The notes under the pieces were generated by a model that worked only from the letters and a program-made list of their open reading frames with translations, searched no databases and had not been told where the DNA came from. Below, piece after piece: positions 1-9,327 of a stretch of DNA of 64,000 bases. Source of the DNA: Pandoraea anhela. GTDB taxonomy: Bacteria; Pseudomonadota; Gammaproteobacteria; Burkholderiales; Burkholderiaceae. Within the stretch, counting starts at the first letter, position 1, and every line of letters starts with the position of its first letter. The stretch spans positions 29,815-93,814 of the forward strand of contig NZ_CABPSB010000021.1 in the NCBI RefSeq assembly GCF_902459655.1, read 5' to 3'. The translations under genes and the position numbers were made by a program.

Positions 1-1336
1 AGTACGGCACGCGACGCACGCCGTCCGCCGCATTCGACAAAATCTCATGCGCCACGAGATCGACCACCCGTTCGCGGCGGTCCAGCGACGGACGACGCTT
101 CGCAAGCCACTCAGCGAACACCGGCAGCACGCGCGACGGACGCAACTCGCCCAGCGCCGAGAGCAGCGCACGGCCATCGGCGTCGGTCTTGCCGAGCACG
201 ACCGGACGCGCGCCGGTCGTGCGGTTGTAGAGGGACTGCTTGATCTGCTGCTCGACGACCGGGCCCTTCTCTTCGATCACGAGAATTTCCTTCAGCCCTG
301 CAACGAAGGTGTCCAGACGCGACATGTCGAGCGGGAACGACAGCCCCACCTTGTAGATGCGTACACCCGCTGCCGCGAGATCGTCGACGGTGATGTCCAG
401 ACGGCGCAGCGTCTCCATCAGATCGAGGTGCGCCTTGCCGCACGTCACGATGCCGATGTCGGCCTCGGGCGACGGCGCAATCCACTTGTCGATGCTGTTC
501 ACGCGCGAGAACGCACGCACGGCGTCGAGCTTGTCCGCCAGACGCGCTTCGAGCGCGAGGCTCGGCAGATCGGGCCAGCGATTGTGCAGACCGCCCGCCG
601 GTGCGACGTAATTGAGCGGCTCGGCCCAGTCCGTGCGGATCTTGTCGAGATCGACGGTGCCACGGGACTCGACCGTCTCGGAGATGGCCTTGAGGCCCGC
701 CCACGCGCCGGAGAAGCGCGAGAGCGCATAACCGTAGAGACCGAACTCGACCAGTTCGCCGATGTCGGCCGGATTGAGCACCGGCATGCTCCACGACATC
801 ATCGTGAAGTCGCTCTGATGCGGCATCGACGACGACACGCAACCGTGGTCGTCGCCCGCCACCACGAGCACACCGCCATGACGCGACGCCCCGTACGCGT
901 TGCCATGCTTGAGCGCGTCGCCCGCCCGATCCACGCCGGGCCCCTTGCCGTACCACATGCCGAATACGCCTTCGACGGTGCGCTCCGGGTCGGCTTCCAC
1001 CCGTTGCGTGCCCATCACCGCCGTGCCGCCCAACTCCTCGTTGATCGCCGGCAGGAACTTGACGTTCGCGGCGTCGAGCAGTTTCTTCGCCTTCCACAAC
1101 TGCTGATCCACCCCCCCCAGCGGCGAGCCCCGATACCCGCTGATGAAACCGGCGGTGTTCAGGCCACGCGCGGCGTCCAACTGGTGTTGCATGAGCAGGA
1201 TGCGAACGAGCGCCTGCGTGCCGGTCAGAAAAATCTGGCCGCTACGGGCAGTGAGCGCGTCGGAGAGCTGGTAATCGGGATGGGCCAGCGGGTGGGTCGT
1301 CGGCGTCGCGAGCGCGGCGCGCATGGGGGCATTCAT
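1..1336 (-). CDS. Indolepyruvate ferredoxin oxidoreductase family protein, N-terminal part (partial)
   Basis: The reading frame stays open leftward from ATG at 1336 to the window edge, so only the first ~445 residues are visible. The family (fused IorA-IorB type, about 1,150-1,200 residues) oxidatively decarboxylates aryl pyruvates such as indolepyruvate, using thiamine diphosphate and an Fe-S centre. The N-terminus has the conserved GYRGSPLGGVDQQLW block near residues 65-80 and later GMWYGKGPGVDRAGDALKH, which belong to the pyruvate:ferredoxin oxidoreductase-like TPP fold. The start is supported by an AGGAGAT ribosome site 5-6 nt upstream. An Lrp/AsnC regulator is transcribed divergently 239 bp away, a common pairing for amino-acid catabolic enzymes, and phhAB lies elsewhere in the window. 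The C-terminal half is not seen, so intactness cannot be judged. Confidence 0.9.
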   Translation of the reverse strand, partial: MNAPMRAALATPTTHPLAHPDYQLSDALTARSGQIFLTGTQALVRILLMQHQLDAARGLNTAGFISGYRGSPLGGVDQQLWKAKKLLDAANVKFLPAINEELGGTAVMGTQRVEADPERTVEGVFGMWYGKGPGVDRAGDALKHGNAYGASRHGGVLVVAGDDHGCVSSSMPHQSDFTMMSWSMPVLNPADIGELVEFGLYGYALSRFSGAWAGLKAISETVESRGTVDLDKIRTDWAEPLNYVAPAGGLHNRWPDLPSLALEARLADKLDAVRAFSRVNSIDKWIAPSPEADIGIVTCGKAHLDLMETLRRLDITVDDLAAAGVRIYKVGLSFPLDMSRLDTFVAGLKEILVIEEKGPVVEQQIKQSLYNRTTGARPVVLGKTDADGRALLSALGELRPSRVLPVFAEWLAKRRPSLDRRERVVDLVAHEILSNAADGVRRVPY

Positions 1337-1575
1337 CGGGTATCTCCTGAACCCCGCGCCGAGCGTGTCGCATCCTCCCGGATTCGACGTACCGGCGTTG
1401 CTTCGGGGACATTCGTTCTGTTCGTTTCGACGCCGGGACAAAGGATGCGCGCATCCATCGGATCGACGTCGGTGATGCAAGCAGTGTATGGGGAGGCAGG
1501 AGAAAGATTTTTACTATTTCACTCGATCTGGCGCACAATAAGAAACGTTTATTTCGCAAAAGGCGGTTTTGGAAA

Positions 1576-2037
1576 ATGGAATTACTCGACAACTTCGCCC
1601 GTCAGATCTTGCGGTTGTTGCAGATCGATTCGCGCCGCTCGGCGCAGGAACTGTCCGAAAACGTCGGTTTGTCGGCCACGCCTTGCTGGCGCCGCATCAA
1701 GGACATGGAGCAAAGCGGCGTGATCCAACGCTACACGGTGCTGCTCGACCGCGAAAAGCTCGGCTTGCACGTGTGTGCGCTGGCGCATGTGCAGCTCACG
1801 CGTCACACCGAAGGCGGCACGGAGCAATTCGAGCGCGAGATCCGCTCTTGCCCGGAGGTCACCGAGTGCTACAGCACCACCGGCGAAGCCGATTACATCC
1901 TCAAGATCGTGGCGCCGGACATCAAGGCCTACGACGCGTTTTTGCACGAGCACATCTTCCGGTTGCCTGCCGTATCGAACGTCAAAACCAGCGTCGTGCT
2001 GCGCGAAATCAAGTTCGACACGAGCCTGCCGATCTGA
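1576..2037 (+). CDS. Lrp/AsnC family transcriptional regulator
   Basis: A 153-residue protein of the usual Lrp/AsnC length. Residues 1-60 form the winged helix-turn-helix (LLQIDSRRSAQELSENVGLS, then the CWRRIKDMEQSGVI recognition region), followed by an effector-binding RAM domain (about 70-145) with the typical CYSTTGEADYILKIV strand. Lrp proteins bind as octamers or dimers to promoters and respond to amino acids. It lies divergent from the indolepyruvate oxidoreductase gene, so control of that gene and of itself is the natural inference. No strong Shine-Dalgarno precedes the ATG, but domain homology begins immediately after it. Confidence 0.93.
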   Translation: MELLDNFARQILRLLQIDSRRSAQELSENVGLSATPCWRRIKDMEQSGVIQRYTVLLDREKLGLHVCALAHVQLTRHTEGGTEQFEREIRSCPEVTECYSTTGEADYILKIVAPDIKAYDAFLHEHIFRLPAVSNVKTSVVLREIKFDTSLPI

Positions 2038-2165
2038 CACCCTACGTCCGACGTCTGCATCGCTACAGGCACGTTCGAGCAGCATCGGCGGCCTTTCACG
2101 CCCTTCCCGTCGGATGACATTGCGCAACATCCCTCTTGACGCCTCGGAGGATCTTCGCTAAAAAT
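2038..2165. other. Intergenic region before the Fur box
   Basis: Non-coding spacer between the Lrp-type gene and the haem uptake locus. It carries no open frame I would support. The promoter of the haem receptor gene is expected to overlap or follow the Fur-box-like site at 2166-2184. Confidence 0.5.
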
Positions 2166-2184
2166 GCAAATGATTCTCATTTAA
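2166..2184 (+). promoter_or_regulatory. Fur-box-like operator upstream of hmuR
   Basis: GCAAATGATTCTCATTTAA matches 12 of 19 positions of the classical Fur consensus, and the matches include the core ATGAT...TCATT half-sites. It lies about 210 bp before the haem receptor start, in an AT-rich patch. Iron-dependent repression of the hmu genes by Fur is the expected regulation. Promoter hexamers next to it are not clear. Confidence 0.75.
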
Positions 2185-2397
2185 TAGTTCGTTAAAGCTC
2201 TTCGTCCCAAGGCCGAACATCGACGGCACGGTGGCGCAAGATTTTTCGCCAGCCGCGCCTGCCAGCGTGTCGAGAAGCGTCGAGAGACGCTGCCCGCACG
2301 CCGATTGCCACGAGCGCTTGCCAGCCAGCAACGGGGTTTTTTGCACTGGGAGCCAGCAGTGAAGCAGTCGTCGAGCGGCGGGGGCCGCGCCTTTGTC

Positions 2398-4821
2398 ATG
2401 TCAACGCGCCGGGAGATCGGGGATTCGGGCGCCATCGATTCGTTCGCCGGTAAGGCGCAACGCATCTCAGCCTCGCGACGCCAGCGTGCGTCCGAGCCAC
2501 GTCGGCGTCTGCATCCGCTCGCCGGCGCGGTGTTTGCCGCGTTCTGGCTGCCTGCCGCTTTCGCGCAACAGGCGCCGGCCGACGCCTCGGCGCAGCCCGC
2601 CAGGCCCGGTCAGTCCACCCAGACCCTTCAACTCGCGCAAGCATCGCCCGGCGCACCGGTGCAACTCGCCGAAGCCAATCTGCGTGAGGTGAACGTGACG
2701 GCCACCCGCACACCGACCGAAGCGGAACGCACGCCGGCGTCCATTTCGGTGATCACCGATCAGGATCTCGAAGAGCAGCAGGCGCAGGACATCAAGGAAG
2801 CGCTGCGCTACGAGCCGGGCGTGACCGTGTCCCGCGCGCCGTATCGTCCCGCGTCGGCCGCAGCCGGCGGCGGTCGCGACGGCAATTCGAGCATCAACAT
2901 ACGCGGCCTGGAAGGCAACCGCGTCGCGCTCTTCGAAGACGGCATCCGCCTACCGTCGTCGTATTCGTTCGGCCCGCTCGAAGCCGGCCGGGGCGATTAC
3001 ATGAGCACGGACCTGCTACGCCGCATCGAAATCCTGCGCGGCCCGGCGTCATCGCTCTATGGCAGCGACGGTCTTACCGGCGTCGTCAACTTCCTCACCA
3101 AGGATCCGCAGGACCTGCTCGACGTGTTCGGCAAGTCGACCTACTTCTCGCTGCGCCCGTACTACAACTCGATGAACCGCAGCTTCGGCACGACCGCGCA
3201 AGCGGCGTGGGGTGGCGAGCAGTGGCAGGGCATGTTGATCGTCGACGGCAACAAGGGGCATGAGCTCGACGGCAAGGGCACGAACGATTCGGCAAGCACC
3301 GCACGCACGACGGCGAACCCGCAGGACACCAACGGCGACTCGGTGCTCGGCAAGCTCGTCTTCAAGGCGACGCCGTTCTCGACATTCAAGCTCACCGCGG
3401 AAAACGTGCGCCGCCGCACGGACTCGGACGTGTTGTCCGCCGTCAACCCGCCCACCACCCTCGGTCTGCACACGAGCGACAGGCTCGAACGCAACCGCGT
3501 GAGTCTCGATTACGACTTCGCCGACGCGTCGCACGCGTACATCCAGAACGCGCACGCCCTGCTCTATTTCCAGGACGCCAAGAACAGCCAGTACTCGTAC
3601 GAGAAGCGCACCGCGGGCGACCGCACGCGCGACAACACCTACAAGGAGCGCACCGTCGGCGGCTCGTTGCAGGCCGAGAGCCATTTCGACACCGGTCCGC
3701 TCGCGCACAAGCTGGTGTACGGCACCGACGCGAGCCTCGCCTACGTGACCAGCTACCGCAACGGCACCGTGCCGGGCGTGGGCGAATCGTTCCCGAACAA
3801 GGCGTTCCCGGACACCGACTACACATTGTTCGGCGCGTTCTTGCAGGACGAAATCCGCTACGGTGCACTCACGGTAACGCCGGGCATTCGCTACGACGCC
3901 TACTGGCTCTCGCCGAAGCAGAACGATCCGCTGTACGTCTCGCAGACGAGTTCGGGCAAGCCGACGCAACCCACGTCGTCGAACGACTCGGCGTTCTCGC
4001 CGCGTCTGGCGATCATGTACGAGATCGCCCCGTCGCTGATTCCGTATGTGCAATACGCACGCGGCTTCCGCACCCCCACGCCCGATCAGGTCAACAACGG
4101 CTTCTCGAACCCGATCTACGGCTACATGTCGATCGCGAATCCGGACCTGAAGCCCGAGACGAGCGACACCGTCGAGCTGGGTCTGCGCGGGCGTCTGGCG
4201 ACCACGCTCGGTCCCGTCACGTACAGCACCGCCGTATTCGCGGGCAAGTATCGCAACTTCATCTCGCAGCAGAGCATCAGCGGCTCGGGCCGCCCGAACG
4301 ATCCGCTCGTGTACCAGTACGTGAACTTCAGCCGCGCCAACATTCAGGGTTGGGAAGGCCGCGCCACCTGGGCGCTCAAGGGGGGCGTCACCCTGCGCAC
4401 GGCCATGGCCTACACGCACGGCACGACCGAAGACAACGGCGCGGCGAGCCAGCCGCTCAACACCGTCAACCCGTTCTCGATGGTCGTGGGCGTGCGCTAC
4501 GAGCCGAACAGCACCTGGTTCGCGCAAGCGGATCTGATGTTCCAGGCGGCTAAGTCGCAGAGCCAGATCGCGAAAACCTGTACGGCGGGCATGCAGCAGA
4601 AGCAGAAGTGCTGGGCCCCGCCGTCGTCGATCGTGCTCGACCTCTCGGGCGGATATCACGTCAACAAGAACGCGACGATCTACGCCGGCATTTACAACGT
4701 GTTCGACCGCAAGTACTGGAACTGGTCGGACGTTCGCAACCTCGCCGATAGCTCGACCGTCAAGGACGCCTATTCGGCACCGGGCCGCAGCATGGCTGTG
4801 AGCCTGAAGCTTCAGTACTGA
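2398..4821 (+). CDS. hmuR: TonB-dependent haem/haemoglobin receptor
   Basis: Outer-membrane gated beta-barrel that takes up haem using TonB energy. After a long basic N-region comes a signal sequence (LAGAVFAAFWLPAAFA-QQ) and a TonB-box-like segment (LREVNVTATRTP). The plug domain follows (SISVITDQDLEEQQAQDIKEALRYEPGV, INIRGLEGNRVALFEDGIRLP), and then a barrel with an FRTPTPDQV motif and a terminal aromatic residue (LKLQY). The family length is 700-850 residues. The start is uncertain: ATG 2398 is used here, giving 807 residues. An in-frame GTG at 2359 has a better GGGAG ribosome site, and a TTG at 2305 is also open. It is followed by hmuS, hmuT, hmuU and hmuV and preceded by a Fur-like box. 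Confidence 0.93.
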   Translation: MSTRREIGDSGAIDSFAGKAQRISASRRQRASEPRRRLHPLAGAVFAAFWLPAAFAQQAPADASAQPARPGQSTQTLQLAQASPGAPVQLAEANLREVNVTATRTPTEAERTPASISVITDQDLEEQQAQDIKEALRYEPGVTVSRAPYRPASAAAGGGRDGNSSINIRGLEGNRVALFEDGIRLPSSYSFGPLEAGRGDYMSTDLLRRIEILRGPASSLYGSDGLTGVVNFLTKDPQDLLDVFGKSTYFSLRPYYNSMNRSFGTTAQAAWGGEQWQGMLIVDGNKGHELDGKGTNDSASTARTTANPQDTNGDSVLGKLVFKATPFSTFKLTAENVRRRTDSDVLSAVNPPTTLGLHTSDRLERNRVSLDYDFADASHAYIQNAHALLYFQDAKNSQYSYEKRTAGDRTRDNTYKERTVGGSLQAESHFDTGPLAHKLVYGTDASLAYVTSYRNGTVPGVGESFPNKAFPDTDYTLFGAFLQDEIRYGALTVTPGIRYDAYWLSPKQNDPLYVSQTSSGKPTQPTSSNDSAFSPRLAIMYEIAPSLIPYVQYARGFRTPTPDQVNNGFSNPIYGYMSIANPDLKPETSDTVELGLRGRLATTLGPVTYSTAVFAGKYRNFISQQSISGSGRPNDPLVYQYVNFSRANIQGWEGRATWALKGGVTLRTAMAYTHGTTEDNGAASQPLNTVNPFSMVVGVRYEPNSTWFAQADLMFQAAKSQSQIAKTCTAGMQQKQKCWAPPSSIVLDLSGGYHVNKNATIYAGIYNVFDRKYWNWSDVRNLADSSTVKDAYSAPGRSMAVSLKLQY

Positions 4822-4948
4822 TCCTGCGGATCGACCATCGGAACCGCGCCGACGCGCCTGCCCGCCCGAATTTTTCGAACGGTTCGCACGTCGGCGCATG
4901 CCAGCCACTATCACTTCACGCTAGCCAATACGCTTTCAAGGAATCGCC

Positions 4949-6058
4949 ATGATGAACGCTCAAAACGCCACTTCCTCCGCCCGCCCGGCATTCCCTGCGC
5001 TCGCCGACGTCACCCGTCTGCGCAGCGAATTTCAACGAATGAAGACCGAACAGAACCTGCGCGATCGCGACGCCGCCGCCGCACTCGGCGTGTCCGAAGG
5101 CGAGACGGTTGCGGCCTTCGTCGGCGAGCACGTCGTGCGCCTGCGTCCGGCGTTCGTCGAGATCGTCGAGGCGCTGCCTGCGCTCGGACGCGTCATGGCG
5201 CTCACGCGCAACAATGGCGCCGTCCACGAAAAAGACGGGCAGTACGAAAAGCTCTCGCATCAGGGCACCATGGGCCTCGGTCTGGGCAAGGACCTCGACC
5301 TGCGCATCTTCTACCACCAGTGGGCGTATGGTTACGCCGTGCAGACGCCGGCGGAAAACGGCCCGCGTCGCTCGCTGCAATTCTTCGACAAGTCCGGCAC
5401 GGCGGTGCACAAGATGTTCCTGCGCGATCACAGCGACGTCGCCGCGTTCGAGGCCCTCGTCGCGCGCTTTCGCGCCGACGATCAAACGCCGGGTCAGCAT
5501 GTCGTAGCCGCCGACGCGCCGAAGGCCGAAACGCCCGATGCCGATATCGACGCGGCGGCGTTCCAGCGCGACTGGCTGGCGATGACCGACACGCACCAGT
5601 TCTTCGACATGCTCAGGCGTCACGGCGTCTCGCGCGCCCAGGCACTGCGCCTTGCCCCCGCAGGTCACGCCAAACGTGTCGCAGCCACGTCGGCGCGCGC
5701 CCTGCTCGAAGACGCCGCCGGCACCGACCTGCCGATCATGGTGTTCGTCGGCAACGCGGGCATGATCCAGATCCACACCGGCCCGGTGCAGAACATCAAG
5801 GTGATGGGCCCGTGGGTCAACGTGCTCGATCCGGGCTTCAACCTGCACTTGCGTGAAGACCTCATCGATACGGCGTGGATCGTACGCAAGCCGACCGCCG
5901 ACGGCATCGTCTCGTCGCTCGAATTGCTCGACGCCTCGGGCATGGTGATCGCCATGTTCTTCGGCGAACGCAAACCGGGTCAGACCGAACGCGAAGACTG
6001 GCGCGCCGCGCTGGTTCGCGTGGAAAGCTCGCAAGGCGTTGCGGAGGCATCGGCGTGA
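4949..6058 (+). CDS. hmuS: Haemin-degrading factor, HmuS/HemS family
   Basis: A 369-residue cytoplasmic haem-handling protein of the usual HemS/ChuS length. It shows the two-repeat architecture: an N-half with VRLRPAFVEIVEALPALGRVMALTRNN and a C-half with the conserved FVGNAGMIQIHTGPVQNIK and GPWVNVLDPGFNLHLRED. Members release iron from, or shuttle, imported haem. ATG 4949 has AAGGAA 5-7 nt upstream. It lies 127 bp after hmuR and its stop overlaps the hmuT GTG start. An adjacent ATG one codon downstream is possible as the real start. Confidence 0.95.
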   Translation: MMNAQNATSSARPAFPALADVTRLRSEFQRMKTEQNLRDRDAAAALGVSEGETVAAFVGEHVVRLRPAFVEIVEALPALGRVMALTRNNGAVHEKDGQYEKLSHQGTMGLGLGKDLDLRIFYHQWAYGYAVQTPAENGPRRSLQFFDKSGTAVHKMFLRDHSDVAAFEALVARFRADDQTPGQHVVAADAPKAETPDADIDAAAFQRDWLAMTDTHQFFDMLRRHGVSRAQALRLAPAGHAKRVAATSARALLEDAAGTDLPIMVFVGNAGMIQIHTGPVQNIKVMGPWVNVLDPGFNLHLREDLIDTAWIVRKPTADGIVSSLELLDASGMVIAMFFGERKPGQTEREDWRAALVRVESSQGVAEASA

Positions 6059-6978
6059 AATCAACTCTCGACACCCTCGGCGGACCCCGGGTATCGCGCC
6101 GCACCATGCTGAGCGCGGGCGCCACGCTGGCGACGGGCGCGTGGCTCGGCTCGCTGCTGCCGGTCTCGCTGGTGCAGGCGGCGACGAAAGACGGGCCGAA
6201 GCGCGTGATCGTCGCCGGCGGTGCGCTCACGGAAATCGTCTACGCGCTCGGCGCTCAGCAACGCGTCATCGCCAACGACCTCACGAGCCTCTATCCCGAT
6301 GCCGCCGCCAAGCTGCCGAAGATCGGCTATCTGCGGACGTTGTCCGCCGAAGGCGTGCTGTCGCTGCATCCGGATCTGCTCCTCGCGGGCGCGGAAGCCG
6401 GCCCACCTAACGTGCTAACGCAGATCGAAGCGGCCGGCGTGCCGGTCCGGCATTTCAAGCACGGCTATACCGCCGAGTTGGTGCGCGACAACATCCGTGG
6501 CGTCGCCGGCGCATTGACGCTGGGCGACGACGGCGCGCGGATGGCCGAGCGCTTCATGTCCGACTGGATGCAAGTGCGCGGCAAGGTCGAGCAACAGTAC
6601 GGGGCTGCACGACGTCCGCGTGTGCTGTTCATCCTCGGTCACACCGGCAATCAGGTGATGGTCGCCGGGCAGGACACGGCCGCCGACGCCATGCTCGCCT
6701 ACGCCGGCGCCGAGAACGCCCTGCGCGGCTTCAACGGCTATCGGCCGCTCACGGCGGAGGCCGCCGTGGCCGCTCAGCCCGACGTGCTGCTCACGACCAC
6801 GGCGGGGCCGTCCGCCGCCGATCCGAGCGCGTCGTTGCTCGCGCAGCCCGGGCTGGCGAATACGCCTGCAGGGCGCGCCAAACGCGTGGTCAGCTTCGAC
6901 GCGTTGTACCTGCTCGGTTTTGGCCCGCGTCTGCCGCAGGCCGTCGCCGATCTCGCCCGGCGCGTACATGCCGCCTAA
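6055..6978 (+). CDS. hmuT: Haemin ABC transporter substrate-binding protein
   Basis: Periplasmic haem-binding component of the HmuTUV importer. The proposed GTG start at 6055 overlaps the hmuS stop by 4 bp (GTGA), giving 307 residues. An N-terminal twin-arginine-like segment (SRRTMLSAGATLATGAWLGSLLP) serves as signal. The BtuF-type fold shows RVIVAGGALTEIVYALGAQQRVIANDLTSLYP, then LPKIGYLRTLSAEGVLSLHPDLLLAG, both typical of class III binding proteins. Translational coupling with hmuS fits a single operon. The end lies inside a run of octamer repeats (6973-7004). Confidence 0.94.
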   Translation: MKSTLDTLGGPRVSRRTMLSAGATLATGAWLGSLLPVSLVQAATKDGPKRVIVAGGALTEIVYALGAQQRVIANDLTSLYPDAAAKLPKIGYLRTLSAEGVLSLHPDLLLAGAEAGPPNVLTQIEAAGVPVRHFKHGYTAELVRDNIRGVAGALTLGDDGARMAERFMSDWMQVRGKVEQQYGAARRPRVLFILGHTGNQVMVAGQDTAADAMLAYAGAENALRGFNGYRPLTAEAAVAAQPDVLLTTTAGPSAADPSASLLAQPGLANTPAGRAKRVVSFDALYLLGFGPRLPQAVADLARRVHAA

Positions 6979-7004
6979 CCGCCTAACCGCGTAACCACGT
7001 AACG
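6973..7004. repeat. Degenerate octamer tandem repeat (GCCTAACC-like) at hmuT 3' end
   Basis: Four head-to-tail 8-mers: GCCTAACC, GCCTAACC, GCGTAACC and ACGTAACG. The first contains the hmuT stop codon. The same kind of octamer (GCATAACC) occurs five times at 25241-25280. Function is unknown; slippage of a short intergenic repeat is the simplest explanation. Confidence 0.7.
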
Positions 7005-7026
7005 GCGTCTGCAAGGCCGGGCAGGT

Positions 7027-8361
7027 GTGACGAGTGATTGCTCGACGTCTCCCTCCCCGCGCTACCCTGACGCCCCGACTGCAACCCGCCATTCGCCAGT
7101 AAACGACGCCATGTCAGCCGCGCCTCCGATTCCGAAGCCTTCGTCGTCCGCCCGCCACCGGCCGCCGATGTCGAACGCCGCTTCGCCACCCCGTGTCGCA
7201 CCGGACGCTTCGCCTGCCGGGTTGCCGGCACCCCTTCGAGAGGGTCGCGATGGTCGCGATGGTCGAGAGGGCCGCGCAGGCTACACCGGCAGCGGCTTGG
7301 CCCGTCAGAGCGCCGCGCGTCGGCGTCCGCCTCGATGGCTGGTGATGACGCTGCTCGTCGGATTGCTGACGGCGACCGTTCTTGCGGCGTTGTGTGGCGG
7401 CGCTTACCGTATCGCGCCGGGCGACGCCATTGCCGCGCTGTTCCGGGGGGCGACGGGCGACTTCGCTCAGGATCAGGCGCGCAATGTGATGTTGCAGATT
7501 CGTCTGCCGCGCATCGTGCTCGGCATTCTGGTCGGCGCCGGATTCGGTGCGGCCGGTGCGGCATTGCAGGCGCTCTTTCGTAATCCGCTGGCCGACCCGG
7601 GGTTGATCGGCGTGGCCAGCGGTGCGGCGCTGGGCGCGGCTGGCGTCATCGTCCTCGGCGGCGTGCTGTTGCCTGCGGCACTCGCGGCGTCGCTCGGGGT
7701 GTGGATGCTGCCGGTGGCGGCGTTCGTCGGCGCGCTGGGCGTGACAGCGCTGGTCTACCGTCTTGCGGCCGGGCGCGGACGTCTCGCTCTGCCGCTGCTG
7801 TTGCTCGCCGGTATCGCGATCAACGCCGTCGCCAGCGCCGCCATCGGGTTGCTGACCTATCTCGCCAGCGACACGCAACTACGCACCCTCACGTTCTGGA
7901 CGCTCGGCAGTCTCGGCGGGGCGCAATGGTCGATGCTCGCCGTGATCGTGTGGCCCGTGGCGCTGGGGATCGTCGCCCTCGCCTCGCAGTGCCGTTCGCT
8001 CAACGCGTTACTGCTCGGCGAAGCCGAGGCGTTGCATCTGGGCGTGGCCGTGCAATCAGTCAAGCGACGCGTGATGGTGGCTTGCGCACTGTGCGTAGGG
8101 GCGTTGGTCGCGTCGAGCGGCATGATCGGATTCATCGGGCTGGTCGCGCCGCACATCGTGCGCCTGGTGGTCGGTCCCGATCCGCGCGCCGTGCTGCCGG
8201 CGGCGGCGCTCTTCGGCGCGATCCTGACGCTGCTCGCCGACCTCGTCGCCCGCACGTGGGTCGCTCCCGCCGAATTGCCGCTCGGTATTCTGACAGCGCT
8301 GCTCGGCGCGCCCTTCTTCCTCATGCTGCTGTGGCGACGCCGCGGCCAGTTCGGGTTGTGA
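7027..8361 (+). CDS. hmuU: Haemin ABC transporter permease (FecCD family)
   Basis: Inner-membrane permease of the haem importer, with about nine to ten hydrophobic helices from residue ~105 on. Family landmarks include RLPRIVLGILVGAGFGAAGAALQALFRNPLADPGLIG and the coupling segment SSGMIGFIGLVAPHIVRLVVG. The frame starts with GTG 7027 (an AAGG lies 9 nt upstream), giving 444 residues. This makes the cytoplasmic N-extension unusually long, about 100 residues, and it includes a low-complexity GRDGRDGREGR stretch. ATG 7111 (416 residues) or ATG 7168 are alternative starts. It sits between hmuT and hmuV in the standard order. Confidence 0.92.
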   Translation: MTSDCSTSPSPRYPDAPTATRHSPVNDAMSAAPPIPKPSSSARHRPPMSNAASPPRVAPDASPAGLPAPLREGRDGRDGREGRAGYTGSGLARQSAARRRPPRWLVMTLLVGLLTATVLAALCGGAYRIAPGDAIAALFRGATGDFAQDQARNVMLQIRLPRIVLGILVGAGFGAAGAALQALFRNPLADPGLIGVASGAALGAAGVIVLGGVLLPAALAASLGVWMLPVAAFVGALGVTALVYRLAAGRGRLALPLLLLAGIAINAVASAAIGLLTYLASDTQLRTLTFWTLGSLGGAQWSMLAVIVWPVALGIVALASQCRSLNALLLGEAEALHLGVAVQSVKRRVMVACALCVGALVASSGMIGFIGLVAPHIVRLVVGPDPRAVLPAAALFGAILTLLADLVARTWVAPAELPLGILTALLGAPFFLMLLWRRRGQFGL

Positions 8362-8417
8362 CGACCCGAGCGGTTTTCATGCGACGCATCGCCCACTGAC
8401 CACACCGGCACATCACC

Positions 8418-9287
8418 ATGCTCAGCGCTCACGACCTCACGATTGCTCACACCGAATCCCCCGTGCTCGACGGCCTGTCGCTCGACATTCGTCCCGGCGA
8501 ATTGCTGGTGCTGCTCGGGCGCAACGGCGCCGGCAAAAGTACCTTGCTCAAAGCGCTGGCCGGGGAGCCATTGCCGCCGCGCGCGCACATGCGCGGCGCC
8601 ATCACGCTCAACGGCGCGTTGCTGTCGCAATACACCTCGGCGGCGCTGGCACGCCTGCGTGCGGTGCTGCCGCAAACGGCGCAGTTGTCGTTCCCGTTCA
8701 GCGCGCTGGAAATCGTCACGATGGGCCGGCTGCCGTTTCCGGGATCGGCCACCAGATCGACGACATCAGGTGCGCGCAGCAAGCGCAAGAGCGATGAGGA
8801 CATCGCAATGCTCGCGCTGGAACAGGCGGGAGCGCTATCGCTGATGCATCGCGACGTGATGACGCTCTCGGGCGGCGAATGGGCGCGGGTGCAGTTCGCA
8901 CGGGTGCTGGCGCAGTTGTGGCCGGACGAAAGCGCCGGGGCGCCGTCGGTGCCGCGTTACCTGCTGCTCGACGAACCGACGGCGGCGCTCGACCTCGCAC
9001 ATCAGCATCACCTGTTGGCGCTCACGCGCGAACTCGCCAAGTCGTGGGGATTCGGTGCGATGGCGATCGTGCACGACGTGAATCTCGCCGCGCGTCACGC
9101 GGACCGGATGGCGCTGCTCGCCGACGGTCGAATTCTCGCCACGGGCACCCCGTACGAGGTAATGCGCGCCGATCTCATCGAGACGACGCTCGGGCTTCCC
9201 GTGCAGGTGATTACCCCCCAAAACCTGCCGGATCACGCCACCATGCGCGGCGTATCGGCGGGCGTGCCGTTCGCACTCCCGGCATGA
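8418..9287 (+). CDS. hmuV: Haemin ABC transporter ATP-binding protein
   Basis: ATPase of the HmuTUV haem importer, 289 residues. Walker A is GRNGAGKST (~residue 34), the signature is LSGGEWARVQFARVLAQ, Walker B is YLLLDEPTAALD, and the switch His lies in AIVHDVNLAARHADR. The region between Walker A and the signature carries a short basic insertion (GSATRSTTSGARSKRKSDED). It follows hmuU by 56 bp. Gene order and domain content make the haem assignment safe, although related transporters for other metallophores share the fold. Confidence 0.95.
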   Translation: MLSAHDLTIAHTESPVLDGLSLDIRPGELLVLLGRNGAGKSTLLKALAGEPLPPRAHMRGAITLNGALLSQYTSAALARLRAVLPQTAQLSFPFSALEIVTMGRLPFPGSATRSTTSGARSKRKSDEDIAMLALEQAGALSLMHRDVMTLSGGEWARVQFARVLAQLWPDESAGAPSVPRYLLLDEPTAALDLAHQHHLLALTRELAKSWGFGAMAIVHDVNLAARHADRMALLADGRILATGTPYEVMRADLIETTLGLPVQVITPQNLPDHATMRGVSAGVPFALPA

Positions 9288-9327
9288 TGTCGGCCCCGCC
9301 TGCGCTTACCGGCTCGGGCGAGCGGAA

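Noticed and set aside
47-1723. Plus-strand frame of 558 codons over the IOR gene
   Set aside because: Antisense to the conserved oxidoreductase and overlapping the Lrp start; shadow.
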